Assembly: GCA_910583555.1 (NCBI GenBank) | Contig: CAJTXO010000013.1 | Span: 52,993 to 116,992 of the forward strand | Direction: 5' to 3' | DNA: 64,000 nucleotides | DNA from: an uncultured Eubacterium sp. | GTDB lineage: Bacteria > Bacillota > Clostridia > Lachnospirales > Lachnospiraceae | Part shown: one piece after another, positions 23,029 to 32,209 of the stretch | How the letters are laid out: every line of letters starts with the position of its first letter | Position numbering within the stretch: the first letter of the stretch is position 1 | Position numbers and translations under genes: made by a program | Notes under the pieces: generated by a model | What the model was told of the DNA's origin: nothing | Seen by the model: only the letters and a program-made list of their open reading frames with translations | The model's database searches: none

Positions 23029-26000
23029 ATGAAGGAAAAGGTCATGTCACTTGCGCAGGGCAATTTCGCCTATGAGCAGCCGGAGATTGTCGTGTCACCG
23101 GAACGATTGGAATTTGAAGTGCCGGAAGGCGGGGAAGCGGCTGGTGTTTTTCATGTGAGAAACGCGGCGAATACGAAGATCAAAGGATTTAGCGCCGTCG
23201 ATGAATTTGATATCGGTTTTCTTCCGGTCTTTGACGGAAAGGACAATGAGATCACCGTGAACGCGCACGCCGGGATGCGGAAGCCGGGCGATGTGCTGGA
23301 GGGGACGATCACGGTCATTACGGACTGTGGCGAGCATGCGCTGCCTTACCGCATTACAGTGACAGGGCGTTATTTGAAGGGAGTAACCGGGGAGGTGCAG
23401 TCGTACGCGGCGTTTGTCCGCTACGCGCAGGAACATTTTGAAGAAGCGGTGTCCCTTTTTTATCACAATAAATTCCGTAAGCTTTATCTTTCTGAGATGG
23501 GTGACAAAAGGTTATATCAGTATTTAACAAAAAAGAATTCGAAAAAGCAGGCGCTGGAGGAATTTCTGGCGGCGCGCGGCGACAAGAAGACCGTGCAGTT
23601 TGTGGTGAATAAGAAGCAGCTCGTGTACCGTGTCGAAGAGGAAGACGTAAGCGGCGAGATCCTGGTCGTAAAAGACGGCTGGGGGATGACGGGGATCCGG
23701 CTGGAGTCGGACCGGGCCTTTCTGACATTGGACAAAGATCATCTGCAAGATTTCGATTTTTCGGACGATCAGGCGTCGATTTCATTTCGCATTCACGCTG
23801 CCAGCGTGCCTCCTGGCCGGCACCGCTGCCAGATCGTGCTGGAAAATGTCTACCAGCGGCTGGAAGTGGCGGTACGCGTCCACGGCGCCAAAGGAGCGGA
23901 GCAGCGGAAAAAGAGGCTGGCGGGGAAGAAGCTGACGGCCGCGCTCGTGCAAGGGCATATCCGCTATATGCTGAACAGCAGTTACAAAGAGTCCTGGGTT
24001 TCACTCCTGACAAGTGAGAAGGAGCGGATCATGGAGTTGTGCGGCGGGGACAGCATGGTTTACGAGGGATACGTCAGTTATATGACGAAAAACGAGGTGG
24101 GGATGAATTTGTTCCGCGCGGCGGTGGACGGGCTGGAGCCGCTTAAAACCGGGGACAGCGCGGACAAGGTATACCGTTATCTGCTGTTTTCATATCTGAA
24201 AGTGAAAATGGGGGACTCGGAGGAAGAGCGGGATGAACTCATTACCAGACTGAAATTTTTCTATGGCAGTGGATACCGCCATTGGCGGTTGCTCGTTCTT
24301 CTCGAACGGCTCGGCTGTTATGAGGGGGATGCGGTCGGTTTTATCGAGGAACTGGATACGTTGTGGGAGGAGGGGTATTCGAGCCCGTATCTCCACCTGT
24401 ACCGCGTTATGCTGATCCTGCAGGAACCGGATCTTCTGAAGAGGCTGGATGAAAAGGCAACGGGCGCGCTGCGGTTTGCGTTAAAACACGATTTAATGAC
24501 AGGGCGTCTCGTGATCGCAGTTTCATTTCTGGCATCGAGGAAAAAGTGGTGCACGCCGGCACTTTTTAAGCTTTTGACGAGATGTTACGATATGTATGGC
24601 AACAGGGACACGCTCCAGAGCATATGCGCGCTGCTGATCCGTTCGGAAAAGCAGGGCCCCCGGTATTTTAAGTGGTTTCAGCTCGGGGTGGAGCAGTCTT
24701 TACGGATCACTGATCTGTTTGAGTATTACATGTATTCAATGAAGAAGGAGGATATGGATCAGGCGCTTGCCACCGTTATTTCCTTTTTCAAATACGAAAA
24801 CCATCTGAGGGATCCGGTCAAGACTTCCTTTTATGCGAGCATCGTCAGGAACCGGGAAGAGCATCCTCAGTATTTTGAGGCGTATGAGAGCATCATCCGG
24901 GAGTTTGCGCTCGGACAGCTCCACAGCCGCAAGATCAGTGCCGAGCTGGCACTTTTATACGAGGCGTGCCTGACGCCGGGGGAGATCCGGGGACAGGTGG
25001 CGTTGGATCTGCCGTACATTCTATTTACCCACCATGTGACGTGCAAAAACCGGAATATGGAGAGGGTCATCGTCGTACACGATGAGGGCGGCGGTGCGAT
25101 GAAGTACAATCTCGTCAACGGGGAGGCGTGGGTCAGTATCGGGACGCCGCACGCGAGACTGTATTTCGAGGACAAGCGCGGGTTTTACCATACGGGAACG
25201 GTTCCGTTTGAGATGGAGAAGCTGCTGGCGCTCGATTTCCTTGCCGAGACGTGCTATGAGAACGGTTCCGACCACCCGGTCCTTCTGCTGCATCTGTTTT
25301 CCAGGGCGGTGGAGAAAAAGGAAACGAGCGCGAGGGACGCCATCATCCTCCACACGATGATACGAAAAGACATTCCCGGGGAGGAGTACCGCTGTCAGGC
25401 GCTTCTCGTGCTGTATGAATATTACCGCTCGATCGGGGAGGACAAGCTGTTAGAGGAAGTGATCCGCAGCATTCCATTCCCTTACGTCGAGGAGGAAAAA
25501 CAGATCGGTATCCTGCAGACGATGATCCAGCACCGCATGAATGACGAGGCGCTGGAGATGCTGCGCAAATACCGGCTGACGAGTGCGAGTAAAAAATTAA
25601 TTCTGCTTTTGATCACCTGGAAGCTGGAAGAGAATAACGGCAAATTTCAGACGTATCATATGAGGCTGTGCGATTACCTTTACAGGAACGGCGTGAGCAA
25701 CGAAAAGACATTGTCGTATCTGGCGGATTATTATGTGGGAAGTACCGCGCATCTGCTCGATATTTACCACGGCGCCGTGAAACGGCAGGCGATAGCGGAC
25801 GACGGGGCGACGGAGCGTCTGCTCGGACAGGCGTTATTTATTTCTGATGATCCGGAAAAATACGCCGATATTTTTCTCGACTATTATGAGTACGGGGCAA
25901 ACCGCATGCTTGCGAAAGCGTTTCTTCTGCACTGGACGTATCGGTATCTAGTGGGAACATGCGGGATGTTTGACGGCGCGCGAAAGATCATACAGAAGAA

Positions 26001-26565
26001 GGGCCTTTCCGAAGAGAACGAGGCGGTAGTACTTGCCATGCTCAAATATTACTCGCAGAAAGAAGCGTATACCGGGGCTGAACGCGAATATATCGGCTAT
26101 CATTTGTCACAGTGCGTGTCAAAGGGACAGGTGCTGGAATTTATGAAACAGTTTGTGGGAAAGATCGAGGTGCCGTTTGAAATCGAGAACAGCGGGATCG
26201 TCCAGTGCTGTACATCCGCGCCGGGCGACGTGTACATCGAGCTGGATGAACTGGAGGGGACGGCCACGTATCCGATGAGGCAGGTGTTTACGGATATTTA
26301 TGTGTTCGAAACGCTCTTATTCCGGGGCGAGCGCATCCCGTACCGCGTCTACGCGGGGAGCGCGCTGGGGCCGGTCGTTCAGGGGGTTTTGGAAAAGGAG
26401 CGGAAGGAAGGAGCCTCCGATTCTACTTTTTACGGACTCGTGGAGCAGATGCTCGCGGCCGAAGAGCGCGGTGACAAGAAGGAGTTTGACCGGCTGGTGA
26501 CTCGCTATAAATCCCGCCACCAGATGGCGGAGGCGCTTTTAAAACCGATGGAAGAGGAAAGGTGA
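23029..26565 (+). CDS. DUF5717 family protein (large, Ig-like plus helical repeats)
   Basis: A protein of 1178 residues. The ATG at 23029 follows GGAGG by 5 nt; an ATG 12 nt earlier overlaps that site. Two beta-sandwich stretches near the N-terminus (about 15-115 and 200-285) each end in a typical Ig-like strand pattern, and an ALEEFLAARG helical segment lies between. The remaining 850 residues are helical and repeat-like (TPR/HEAT-like), with a further beta region near the C-terminus (about 1040-1115). There is no signal peptide and no membrane span. DUF5717 occurs in Lachnospiraceae next to DUF5716, as here. It has no known enzymatic motif and looks like a cytoplasmic scaffold. Function unknown. 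Confidence 0.82.
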   Translation: MKEKVMSLAQGNFAYEQPEIVVSPERLEFEVPEGGEAAGVFHVRNAANTKIKGFSAVDEFDIGFLPVFDGKDNEITVNAHAGMRKPGDVLEGTITVITDCGEHALPYRITVTGRYLKGVTGEVQSYAAFVRYAQEHFEEAVSLFYHNKFRKLYLSEMGDKRLYQYLTKKNSKKQALEEFLAARGDKKTVQFVVNKKQLVYRVEEEDVSGEILVVKDGWGMTGIRLESDRAFLTLDKDHLQDFDFSDDQASISFRIHAASVPPGRHRCQIVLENVYQRLEVAVRVHGAKGAEQRKKRLAGKKLTAALVQGHIRYMLNSSYKESWVSLLTSEKERIMELCGGDSMVYEGYVSYMTKNEVGMNLFRAAVDGLEPLKTGDSADKVYRYLLFSYLKVKMGDSEEERDELITRLKFFYGSGYRHWRLLVLLERLGCYEGDAVGFIEELDTLWEEGYSSPYLHLYRVMLILQEPDLLKRLDEKATGALRFALKHDLMTGRLVIAVSFLASRKKWCTPALFKLLTRCYDMYGNRDTLQSICALLIRSEKQGPRYFKWFQLGVEQSLRITDLFEYYMYSMKKEDMDQALATVISFFKYENHLRDPVKTSFYASIVRNREEHPQYFEAYESIIREFALGQLHSRKISAELALLYEACLTPGEIRGQVALDLPYILFTHHVTCKNRNMERVIVVHDEGGGAMKYNLVNGEAWVSIGTPHARLYFEDKRGFYHTGTVPFEMEKLLALDFLAETCYENGSDHPVLLLHLFSRAVEKKETSARDAIILHTMIRKDIPGEEYRCQALLVLYEYYRSIGEDKLLEEVIRSIPFPYVEEEKQIGILQTMIQHRMNDEALEMLRKYRLTSASKKLILLLITWKLEENNGKFQTYHMRLCDYLYRNGVSNEKTLSYLADYYVGSTAHLLDIYHGAVKRQAIADDGATERLLGQALFISDDPEKYADIFLDYYEYGANRMLAKAFLLHWTYRYLVGTCGMFDGARKIIQKKGLSEENEAVVLAMLKYYSQKEAYTGAEREYIGYHLSQCVSKGQVLEFMKQFVGKIEVPFEIENSGIVQCCTSAPGDVYIELDELEGTATYPMRQVFTDIYVFETLLFRGERIPYRVYAGSALGPVVQGVLEKERKEGASDSTFYGLVEQMLAAEERGDKKEFDRLVTRYKSRHQMAEALLKPMEEER

Positions 26566-26573
26566 TTGATTGT

Positions 26574-27788
26574 ATGAGCCAGCGAAAATTGTATGTGGGG
26601 TTGGATCTGCGCGATGACGTGACGCAGATCGCCGTGTGGGGCCCGTCACAGGCCGGGCCGGAAGTGCTGGAAGTGAAAGGCGCGGACGGGGAGGACACGG
26701 CGTACATTGAGACCGCTGTTACTGTGCCCGGTTCGGAAGAGAAAGTCAGCGGGTTCCTCCACAGGATCGCCAGGCAGGAGCCGGTGTACGTCGGGGGGCG
26801 GGAATCCGATCCCGTCAATATACTTGCTGCGTTTTTGCGTAGGACACTGTCGCTGACGAAGAAAAAATATCCGCGGGAGTCGATCAAAAAGCTCGTGGTG
26901 TCGGCGGAATATGAGGATTACTGGTTTATTTCCGTGGTGTTCCGCGCGCTGGAGAAGCTGGGGATCGACAAAGACCGCGCGCTCGTCGTTGACCGCAGGC
27001 AGAGTTATATCTATTATGTCATGAGCCAGCGAAAAGAACTGTGGGTGAACCAGGTGGGCATGTTTGAATTTCAGAAGGACAAGCTTCTCTATTATCAGAT
27101 GCAGACGGACCGCTCGAGGCGGCCGGCGCTTGTCCGGGTGCTGGAAAAGGATTACCACGATTATGTGGAGCTTCTCACCGGGGACGAGCACGACGACGAG
27201 GAAAAAGCTTCCATTTTTGAGGGGATGGTGCAGGGGGCGATCCACGGGCAGATCATCACGAGCCTGTACATGACCGGGGAGGGATTTGCGGACGGCTTTG
27301 CCGACGGCGTGATGAAGCGCCTCTGTATCGGCCGGCATCTGTTTAAAGGCGATAATCTCCACGTGTGCGGCGCCTGTTATATGGCCGGAGAGGCAGGCGG
27401 CGAAAAGAAGATCGATCCGTTCGTCTATCTCGGTGAGGACGCGGTTTCTTCCTACATTACCATGCAGGTTTATTCCGACGCCAGGGAGCAGGAGCTCGTG
27501 CTGGCGAAAGCGGGTACGCTCTGGTACCAGATCGACGAGGAACTGGATCTGATCCCCGATGGCGACCATGAACTGGAACTGCATATAAAAAACGCCATCA
27601 CCAGGGAAAAGACCGTCCATTTTATTCCGATGGAGGGCATTTGGGGCCGTACCGAACGGAAGGCGCGGATCGGCATGCGGATTCGTTTCGCCGGCGCGGA
27701 CCGGTGTATCATAACGATCCGGGACAAGGGGTTCGGGGAATTTTTCCCGTCCTCATACCGGATCTGGGAAGAGACGATCATGTTATAA
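26574..27788 (+). CDS. DUF5716 family protein, actin/HSP70-like fold
   Basis: A protein of 404 residues. The ATG at 26574 follows GAGGAAAGG; a GTG overlapping the previous stop is the alternative. The first strands (KLYVGLDLRDDVTQIAVW) match the phosphate-1 hairpin of actin/HSP70-like ATPases. A connecting segment (SIKKLVVSAEYEDYW, ALVVDRRQSYIYYV) and a second strand-loop (VGMFEFQKDKLLYYQM) fit the phosphate-2 region. LHVCGACYMAGEAG is at the place of the adenosine motif. A beta-rich C-terminal extension (about 295-404) is added. Catalytic residues are not all canonical, so ATP use is uncertain. Coupled to DUF5717 in a Lachnospiraceae-type operon. Confidence 0.8.
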   Translation: MSQRKLYVGLDLRDDVTQIAVWGPSQAGPEVLEVKGADGEDTAYIETAVTVPGSEEKVSGFLHRIARQEPVYVGGRESDPVNILAAFLRRTLSLTKKKYPRESIKKLVVSAEYEDYWFISVVFRALEKLGIDKDRALVVDRRQSYIYYVMSQRKELWVNQVGMFEFQKDKLLYYQMQTDRSRRPALVRVLEKDYHDYVELLTGDEHDDEEKASIFEGMVQGAIHGQIITSLYMTGEGFADGFADGVMKRLCIGRHLFKGDNLHVCGACYMAGEAGGEKKIDPFVYLGEDAVSSYITMQVYSDAREQELVLAKAGTLWYQIDEELDLIPDGDHELELHIKNAITREKTVHFIPMEGIWGRTERKARIGMRIRFAGADRCIITIRDKGFGEFFPSSYRIWEETIML

Positions 27789-27802
27789 GAAAGGAACAGG
27801 CT

Positions 27803-28600
27803 ATGTTTATCGTATGCAAAGGGGATCTGGCAAAAGTGCCGTATATCATCCCGGTTTCCGAGGTGCCGGTGTATTCCCTCGAGGAATTGTGCTACTATAT
27901 TTATAATAACATTTACAGCGTGACGGAACAGTTTTTTGACGAGCGGCTCACGGTGTGGCTCTCGGAACAGGTGCATCAGGATGCGCTGGCAGAAAAGATG
28001 AAAGGGCTGATCGAGCGCCGCCACGACGTGAAGGATCTCGTCGTCACCCTGCTCTGCTCGTGTGATTATTACCGGGAGGGAGAGGTCAGGGAACTCGTGG
28101 GCGTCATGGGAAAGATCTCGCACCTGCCGCTGCACCAGAAGAGCAGGATCCAGGCGGATACTTACCTTAGCGCCGGAAAATACGGGAAGAGCCTGCAGGA
28201 GTACAAGAAGCTTCTCTGCGGGGAGATGGCGGGCAGCTTCACGGCGGAGGAATACGGGGATCTGCTGCACAATCAGGCGGTTGCCCTGTTTTTTGTGTCG
28301 TCGTTTCAGGAGGCAGCGAGGGGGTTTCAGGAGGCATACGCGAGAAACCACCGCGAGGAGTCGCTGAATCAGTATCTGTACACGCTTTTGCTCGATGAAA
28401 AAGAGGAATTGTTTGAAAAAGAGTGCGCGGCGTTTGGCAAGAGTCCGGAAGAGAGTGATAAATTAAAAGAGGATTATAGAAAAGCGAAAGACATGCGCAG
28501 GCTCGGGGAAGAAGAGTTTGCCTTTATTGATACATGCAAAAATGAACTGCGGGCATCTTATCTGGATACGGATGAGGGCGCGCGAATGGAGGAAAAATGA
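27803..28600 (+). CDS. Hypothetical TPR-like protein (DUF5717 operon)
   Basis: A protein of 265 residues. The ATG at 27803 (MFIVCKGD) follows AAAGGA and is preferred to a longer in-frame start inside the previous gene. The protein is helical, with TPR-like helix pairs (RIQADTYLSAGKYGKSLQEYKKLLCG, LHNQAVALFFVSSFQEAARGFQEAYARN) and a charged C-terminus. No transmembrane segment and no catalytic motif. It lies between DUF5716 (14 bp upstream) and the coiled-coil membrane protein (4-bp overlap), so it probably works with them as an adaptor. No named family recognised. Confidence 0.68.
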   Translation: MFIVCKGDLAKVPYIIPVSEVPVYSLEELCYYIYNNIYSVTEQFFDERLTVWLSEQVHQDALAEKMKGLIERRHDVKDLVVTLLCSCDYYREGEVRELVGVMGKISHLPLHQKSRIQADTYLSAGKYGKSLQEYKKLLCGEMAGSFTAEEYGDLLHNQAVALFFVSSFQEAARGFQEAYARNHREESLNQYLYTLLLDEKEELFEKECAAFGKSPEESDKLKEDYRKAKDMRRLGEEEFAFIDTCKNELRASYLDTDEGARMEEK

Positions 28601-29808
28601 AGTTTCGGTTGTTTGGAAAGAGAAGAAAAAAAGAAGACCTCCGCTTAGCGGATGAGGAGCTGGACGGCGGGCAGGAACGGGCCGATGGCGACGGAGTGCC
28701 GGAGCTGTCGAAGGAAAAGGTCGTTCTCGAAAAGATCAGCGTAGACCTGAACAATAAAATGCTGCGCCTGGATTATATCAAAAGGCTCTACGAGGGCATC
28801 CGCGAGGCGAAGCGGCAGAACGGGGACATCAAGGCGGAGTATGGGCAGGTGACTTCGTATCTCAAGGACATCCAGCTGATCGACCAGGCGCTGCCCGAGG
28901 AGAAAAAGGAACTTATGGAGGCGGCCCAGGCGATCGTGGAGCTCACGAGGGAGAGGGAGAACCTGAAACGGCGCAAATATAAGTTTAACGACGCACAGAA
29001 AGCCGCGATGGAGCGCTTCGAGCCCAAAGTGGCAAAAGACGTGGCAAATATGAAAGAATACGAAGACTATCAAATCAAGATTAAACATGATATGCGCCAA
29101 CTTGACAGCGAAAAGAGGATCCTCCTGAGCGAAAAGCGCGACATTATACGGCGGCAGGGGACGCTCCGCCTTGTCAGCAAGGCACTGAGCGGGATACTGG
29201 CGATGTTCGGCCTGCTGATCCTCACGATCTTTTTCGTATTTCAGGTGAATATCCAGGTGCCATTTCTGGCGACGGCGGCATTTGCCTTCGTCGTGCTGCT
29301 CGTCATCGTCATAGAATCGAGGAAGAACCGTACGGATATGGTCATTACCGAGCGCAAATGCAACCGCGCGATCGCGCTTGCCAACCGCACGAAGATCAAG
29401 TATGTAAACAATACGAGGACGATCGACTATTTGTGCAGCAAATATAAAGTGCGGAACGCGACAGAACTCGAATTTGTGTACGACCAGTACCGCAAAGCGA
29501 AGCGGGAGTGGGCGAAGGAGCGGGAGGACGCGTTCCTTCTCAACGAAAAAAATGAGATCCTCATCCGCGAGCTGGACGCGCTCGGCGTCAAAGACAAAAA
29601 CATCTGGTCCCATCAGGCGGACGCGCTCGTGGAGCCGAAAGAGATGGTGGAAGTCAGGCACAGCCTGAACGAGCGGCGGCAGAAGCTGCGTGAGCAGATT
29701 GACTACAACAACGGGATCATGCAGGATTTTCTGGGGGAATTGGAGCGCATCCGGCAGAAGAGTCCGGAATACGCGCAGGAGATCGAGGAAGTGTTACAGG
29801 AGCAATAG
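28597..29808 (+). CDS. Coiled-coil membrane protein with two central transmembrane helices (DUF5717 operon)
   Basis: A protein of 403 residues whose ATG overlaps the stop of the TPR-like gene. Long charged coiled-coil stretches lie on both sides (about 40-190 and 250-400), around two adjacent membrane helices at about 199-217 and 221-240 that form a hairpin. Both ends would therefore face the cytoplasm. K/E/R-rich heptads dominate; no enzyme motif is present. As last gene of the five-gene unit it could anchor or organise the soluble proteins at the membrane. Family not recognised. Confidence 0.7.
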   Translation: MKFRLFGKRRKKEDLRLADEELDGGQERADGDGVPELSKEKVVLEKISVDLNNKMLRLDYIKRLYEGIREAKRQNGDIKAEYGQVTSYLKDIQLIDQALPEEKKELMEAAQAIVELTRERENLKRRKYKFNDAQKAAMERFEPKVAKDVANMKEYEDYQIKIKHDMRQLDSEKRILLSEKRDIIRRQGTLRLVSKALSGILAMFGLLILTIFFVFQVNIQVPFLATAAFAFVVLLVIVIESRKNRTDMVITERKCNRAIALANRTKIKYVNNTRTIDYLCSKYKVRNATELEFVYDQYRKAKREWAKEREDAFLLNEKNEILIRELDALGVKDKNIWSHQADALVEPKEMVEVRHSLNERRQKLREQIDYNNGIMQDFLGELERIRQKSPEYAQEIEEVLQEQ

Positions 29809-29829
29809 GAAAAAGAAATGGAGGAAGGC

Positions 29830-30462
29830 ATGAAACCAAAAGTGGATTATTCCCTTTATCTTTGCACCGACCGGGAACTGATGAGCTCGGATTCGATCGA
29901 GGAAGGGGTGGAACTGGCGATCAAAGGCGGTGTGACGATCGTACAGTTGCGGGAAAAAAATTGTCTGGGGAAGGAATTTCTGCGCATCGCCCACGGCGTA
30001 AAAGAGGTGACGGATGCGTACGAGATTCCGCTGATCATCAACGACAGGATCGATATCGCGATGGCGGTCGACGCGGACGGCGTCCATCTCGGACAAAAAG
30101 ATATCCCGGCCAGCGTGGCGCGGGAAATGTTGGGAAAGCATAAGATCATCGGGGTATCTGCCTATAACGCGGAACTTGCCCTGCGGGCGCAGAAAGACGG
30201 CGCCGATTATATCGGGGTCGGCGATGTGTTCGGCACGGCCACGAAAGCCGATACCCACCGTGTATCCTATGACGAACTGGTGAAAATAAGAAAAACAGTA
30301 AAAATACCAATCGTCGCCATCGGCGGCGTCAAGCCGGAAAACATGCCGCGGCTGGCGGGGACGGGAGTAGACGGCGTTGCGGTCGTATCCGCCGTACTCG
30401 GCGCCAAAAATATAACGGAGGCGGCCGAAGAGATGATCCGGCAGATGGAGGAACTGCGCTAG
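29830..30462 (+). CDS. thiE: Thiamine phosphate synthase
   Basis: A protein of 210 residues. The ATG at 29830 has GGAGG 5 nt upstream; the earlier ATG at 29818 encloses that site. ThiE joins HMP-pyrophosphate and thiazole phosphate to form thiamine monophosphate. The TIM-barrel marks are all visible: LCTDRELM, GVTIVQLREKN, the diphosphate-binding IINDRIDIAMAVDADGVHLGQKDIP, and VGDVFGTATK, PIVAIGGVKPENM and GVAVVSAVLGA. It follows the DUF5717 operon after 21 bp and may be co-transcribed, though nothing links its function to it. No TPP riboswitch is seen upstream. It converges with the PHP gene, 7 bp away. Confidence 0.94.
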   Translation: MKPKVDYSLYLCTDRELMSSDSIEEGVELAIKGGVTIVQLREKNCLGKEFLRIAHGVKEVTDAYEIPLIINDRIDIAMAVDADGVHLGQKDIPASVAREMLGKHKIIGVSAYNAELALRAQKDGADYIGVGDVFGTATKADTHRVSYDELVKIRKTVKIPIVAIGGVKPENMPRLAGTGVDGVAVVSAVLGAKNITEAAEEMIRQMEELR

Positions 30463-30469
30463 CTCGGAT

Positions 30470-31339
30470 TTATTTCAGATTTTCCAATAACATAACAGGA
30501 ATGCGCAGATTCCCCGTCCCGCTGCCCATCTCGATATCCGGCTTATTGTCCCCGTGGAAATCGGAGCCGCCGGTGATGAACAGATCAAATTCAGCGGCGA
30601 GTTTTCTGACAAATGCCTCATCGGTGCCGTGGTTGCGCGAATACAGCGCCTCAATCCCGCGGATGCCGTAGCCTTTCAGCGTGCGCAGCATCGCGCGGAT
30701 CTCGCTGACGGACAGCTTATACAGCAGCGGATGGGCGAGTACTGGTATGCCGCCGGCGTTTTTGATCAGGGTAATGGCGCCTTCCGGCGTCAGGTATTCC
30801 CGGTTCACAAAATAGGGGCTGTCGATCGCCAGACAGGTCCGGAATGCGGCATCCATCGAGGGAACGCCGCCGTTTTCCAGTAACAGTTTGGCGAAATGCG
30901 CCCTCGTGATGATCATATCCCCGAATTTTTCCGTCAGCTCTTCGTAGCTGATCGGGTATCCGGCGTTATGAAGGTTTTCACACATTTTGATGTTCCGGTT
31001 GTCCCGTTCCTCCGCCACACGCTTCAGCGTGGCAACGAGAGTGGGGTCGTGGTGGTCGATCTGGTATCCGAGGATATGGATTTCCACATTCCGCCCGGTC
31101 CGTACGCCTTCGCCCGTCTCGATCTCATACTGGCAGGACAGTTCGACGCCGGGGATGACCTGAATGTGGTTTTCTAATTCTCCGGCCTTTTGTATGGCGC
31201 GCTCGACGCCTTCGACCGTGTCGTGGTCGGTGAGGGCGAAGGCCACGAGGTCGCTCTGGATTCCCTTAATCACGAGTTCTTCGGGAGTAAATGTCCCGTC
31301 GGAACAGTTTGAATGCACATGTAAGTCAATGTATCTCAT
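30470..31339 (-). CDS. PHP-domain phosphoesterase (RNase AM / YciV-like)
   Basis: A protein of 289 residues starting MRYIDLHVHSNCSDGT at 31339; an ATG 15 nt earlier lacks a ribosome site. The PHP metal motifs are HVHSNCSDGTFTPEELV, ALTDHDTVEGVERA, VIPGVELSCQYE, ARAHFAKLL-type (ITRAHFAKLLLE), IPVLAHPL, and C-terminal FITGGSDFHGDNKPDIEMGSG. Related enzymes act as 3',5'-nucleotide bisphosphate phosphatases or 5'-3' exonucleases on RNA ends. Convergent with thiE and divergent from the TIGR04086 gene. Confidence 0.88.
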   Translation of the reverse strand: MRYIDLHVHSNCSDGTFTPEELVIKGIQSDLVAFALTDHDTVEGVERAIQKAGELENHIQVIPGVELSCQYEIETGEGVRTGRNVEIHILGYQIDHHDPTLVATLKRVAEERDNRNIKMCENLHNAGYPISYEELTEKFGDMIITRAHFAKLLLENGGVPSMDAAFRTCLAIDSPYFVNREYLTPEGAITLIKNAGGIPVLAHPLLYKLSVSEIRAMLRTLKGYGIRGIEALYSRNHGTDEAFVRKLAAEFDLFITGGSDFHGDNKPDIEMGSGTGNLRIPVMLLENLK

Positions 31340-31507
31340 ACCTATATTCTCCATTCAAATATTTTTCGTCTGATCCCGGTCCCATTATCGCACTCCGATC
31401 CTGTATCGGTTTTCTGGAACACATTATACCACAGGAATAAAAGAATTGTAAGGGTCATATAGTAAAAAGAGAGAAAATTTTGTGATCTGAATGGGGGATG
31501 GTGGAAA

Positions 31508-31882
31508 ATGGGGAAAAAAGGGAAAGTGGTCAAAATGGTACAGAGCATAACTGTTGCGTATGTTCTGACGGCGGTCATGCTGCTCATACTTTCTTTTATC
31601 ATGTATAAGTGCAAAGTGTCCATGACAGGGGCGAACAGCGGGATTCTCGCGACGTATGTCCTCTCGTGCCTGATCGGGGGATTTATTTTCAGCGGGTGCC
31701 TGATGCAGAAAAAATATTTGGGAGGAATCCTGCTGGGGGTCGTGTATTTTGCGGTTGCCTACGTTGTGAGCGCGGTCTGGAACCAGAGCATCGCGTCGCA
31801 GATGCCGGGCATGCTGACGGCTTTTCTGATCTGCGTATTTTCTGGGATGCTGGGCGGGATGATACGCTCGGGGGTAAAATGA
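31508..31882 (+). CDS. TIGR04086 family membrane protein
   Basis: A protein of 124 residues with four hydrophobic segments (about 12-32, 42-64, 70-88, 98-118) and a short basic N-terminus. TIGR04086 proteins are clostridial membrane proteins regularly found next to SCIFF peptide genes, and here the SCIFF precursor begins 105 bp downstream. The function is unknown; no transport or enzyme motif is visible. Between the two genes lies a separate promoter (31926-31954), so linkage may be by position rather than a single transcript. Confidence 0.82.
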   Translation: MGKKGKVVKMVQSITVAYVLTAVMLLILSFIMYKCKVSMTGANSGILATYVLSCLIGGFIFSGCLMQKKYLGGILLGVVYFAVAYVVSAVWNQSIASQMPGMLTAFLICVFSGMLGGMIRSGVK

Positions 31883-31925
31883 GTTCAGTTGGTGAGCTCA
31901 AATTCTGCTAATTTTTTGTTTGAGG

Positions 31926-31954
31926 TTGAAAAAAAATATTTCCTATGTTATACT
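31926..31954 (+). promoter_or_regulatory. Sigma-A promoter of the SCIFF precursor gene
   Basis: TTGAAA (31926-31931) and TATACT (31949-31954) with a 17-bp spacer, 33 bp upstream of the SCIFF start codon. Confidence 0.78.
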
Positions 31955-31987
31955 AAAACCATTACGAATCAGAAAGGAAGAATAGTG

Positions 31988-32128
31988 ATGAAACGGATAC
32001 AGACACTTACCACGAAGAATTTAAAGGATACGGTAAAGAAGGGCGGATGCGGCGAGTGCCAGACATCGTGCCAGTCTGCGTGCAAGACATCGTGCACGGT
32101 GGGAAACCAGAGTTGTGAGAACAAGTAA
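31988..32128 (+). CDS. scfA: SCIFF (six cysteines in forty-five) ranthipeptide precursor
   Basis: A peptide of 46 residues starting at ATG 31988 with AAAGGAAG upstream; the frame is open earlier but without a start site. The leader MKRIQTLTTKNLKD is nearly invariant in SCIFF peptides. Six cysteines sit at 21, 24, 28, 32, 36 and 43, with Thr/Ser between them, including TSC-x3-AC-x-TSC. The cognate radical SAM maturase forms thioethers between these cysteines and nearby residues. The role of mature SCIFF is still unsettled; quorum sensing and redox or metal roles have been proposed. The maturase follows 81 bp downstream. Confidence 0.96.
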   Translation: MKRIQTLTTKNLKDTVKKGGCGECQTSCQSACKTSCTVGNQSCENK

Positions 32129-32209
32129 GTTACATAGGTATGTTCGAAGTGGAGGGCTTGCCCGATCATTAGGTTGGGCGTAGTCCTTTCTTTCTGAAAG
32201 AGGGAAAAA
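32129..32209 (+). other. Spacer between SCIFF precursor and maturase with a short hairpin
   Basis: GCCCGA and TTGGGC (about 32159-32178) can form a 6-bp stem, followed by a weaker CCTTTC/GAAAGAGG pairing just before the maturase ribosome site. A partial terminator or mRNA-processing hairpin here would set precursor above enzyme; no strong U-run is seen. Confidence 0.4.

Noticed and set aside
27470..28351. Minus-strand open frame of nearly 300 codons across the DUF5716 end and TPR-like gene
   Set aside because: It spans two plus-strand genes in the DUF5716/DUF5717 operon, and its composition (His/Arg/Leu-rich) is typical of a shadow frame.
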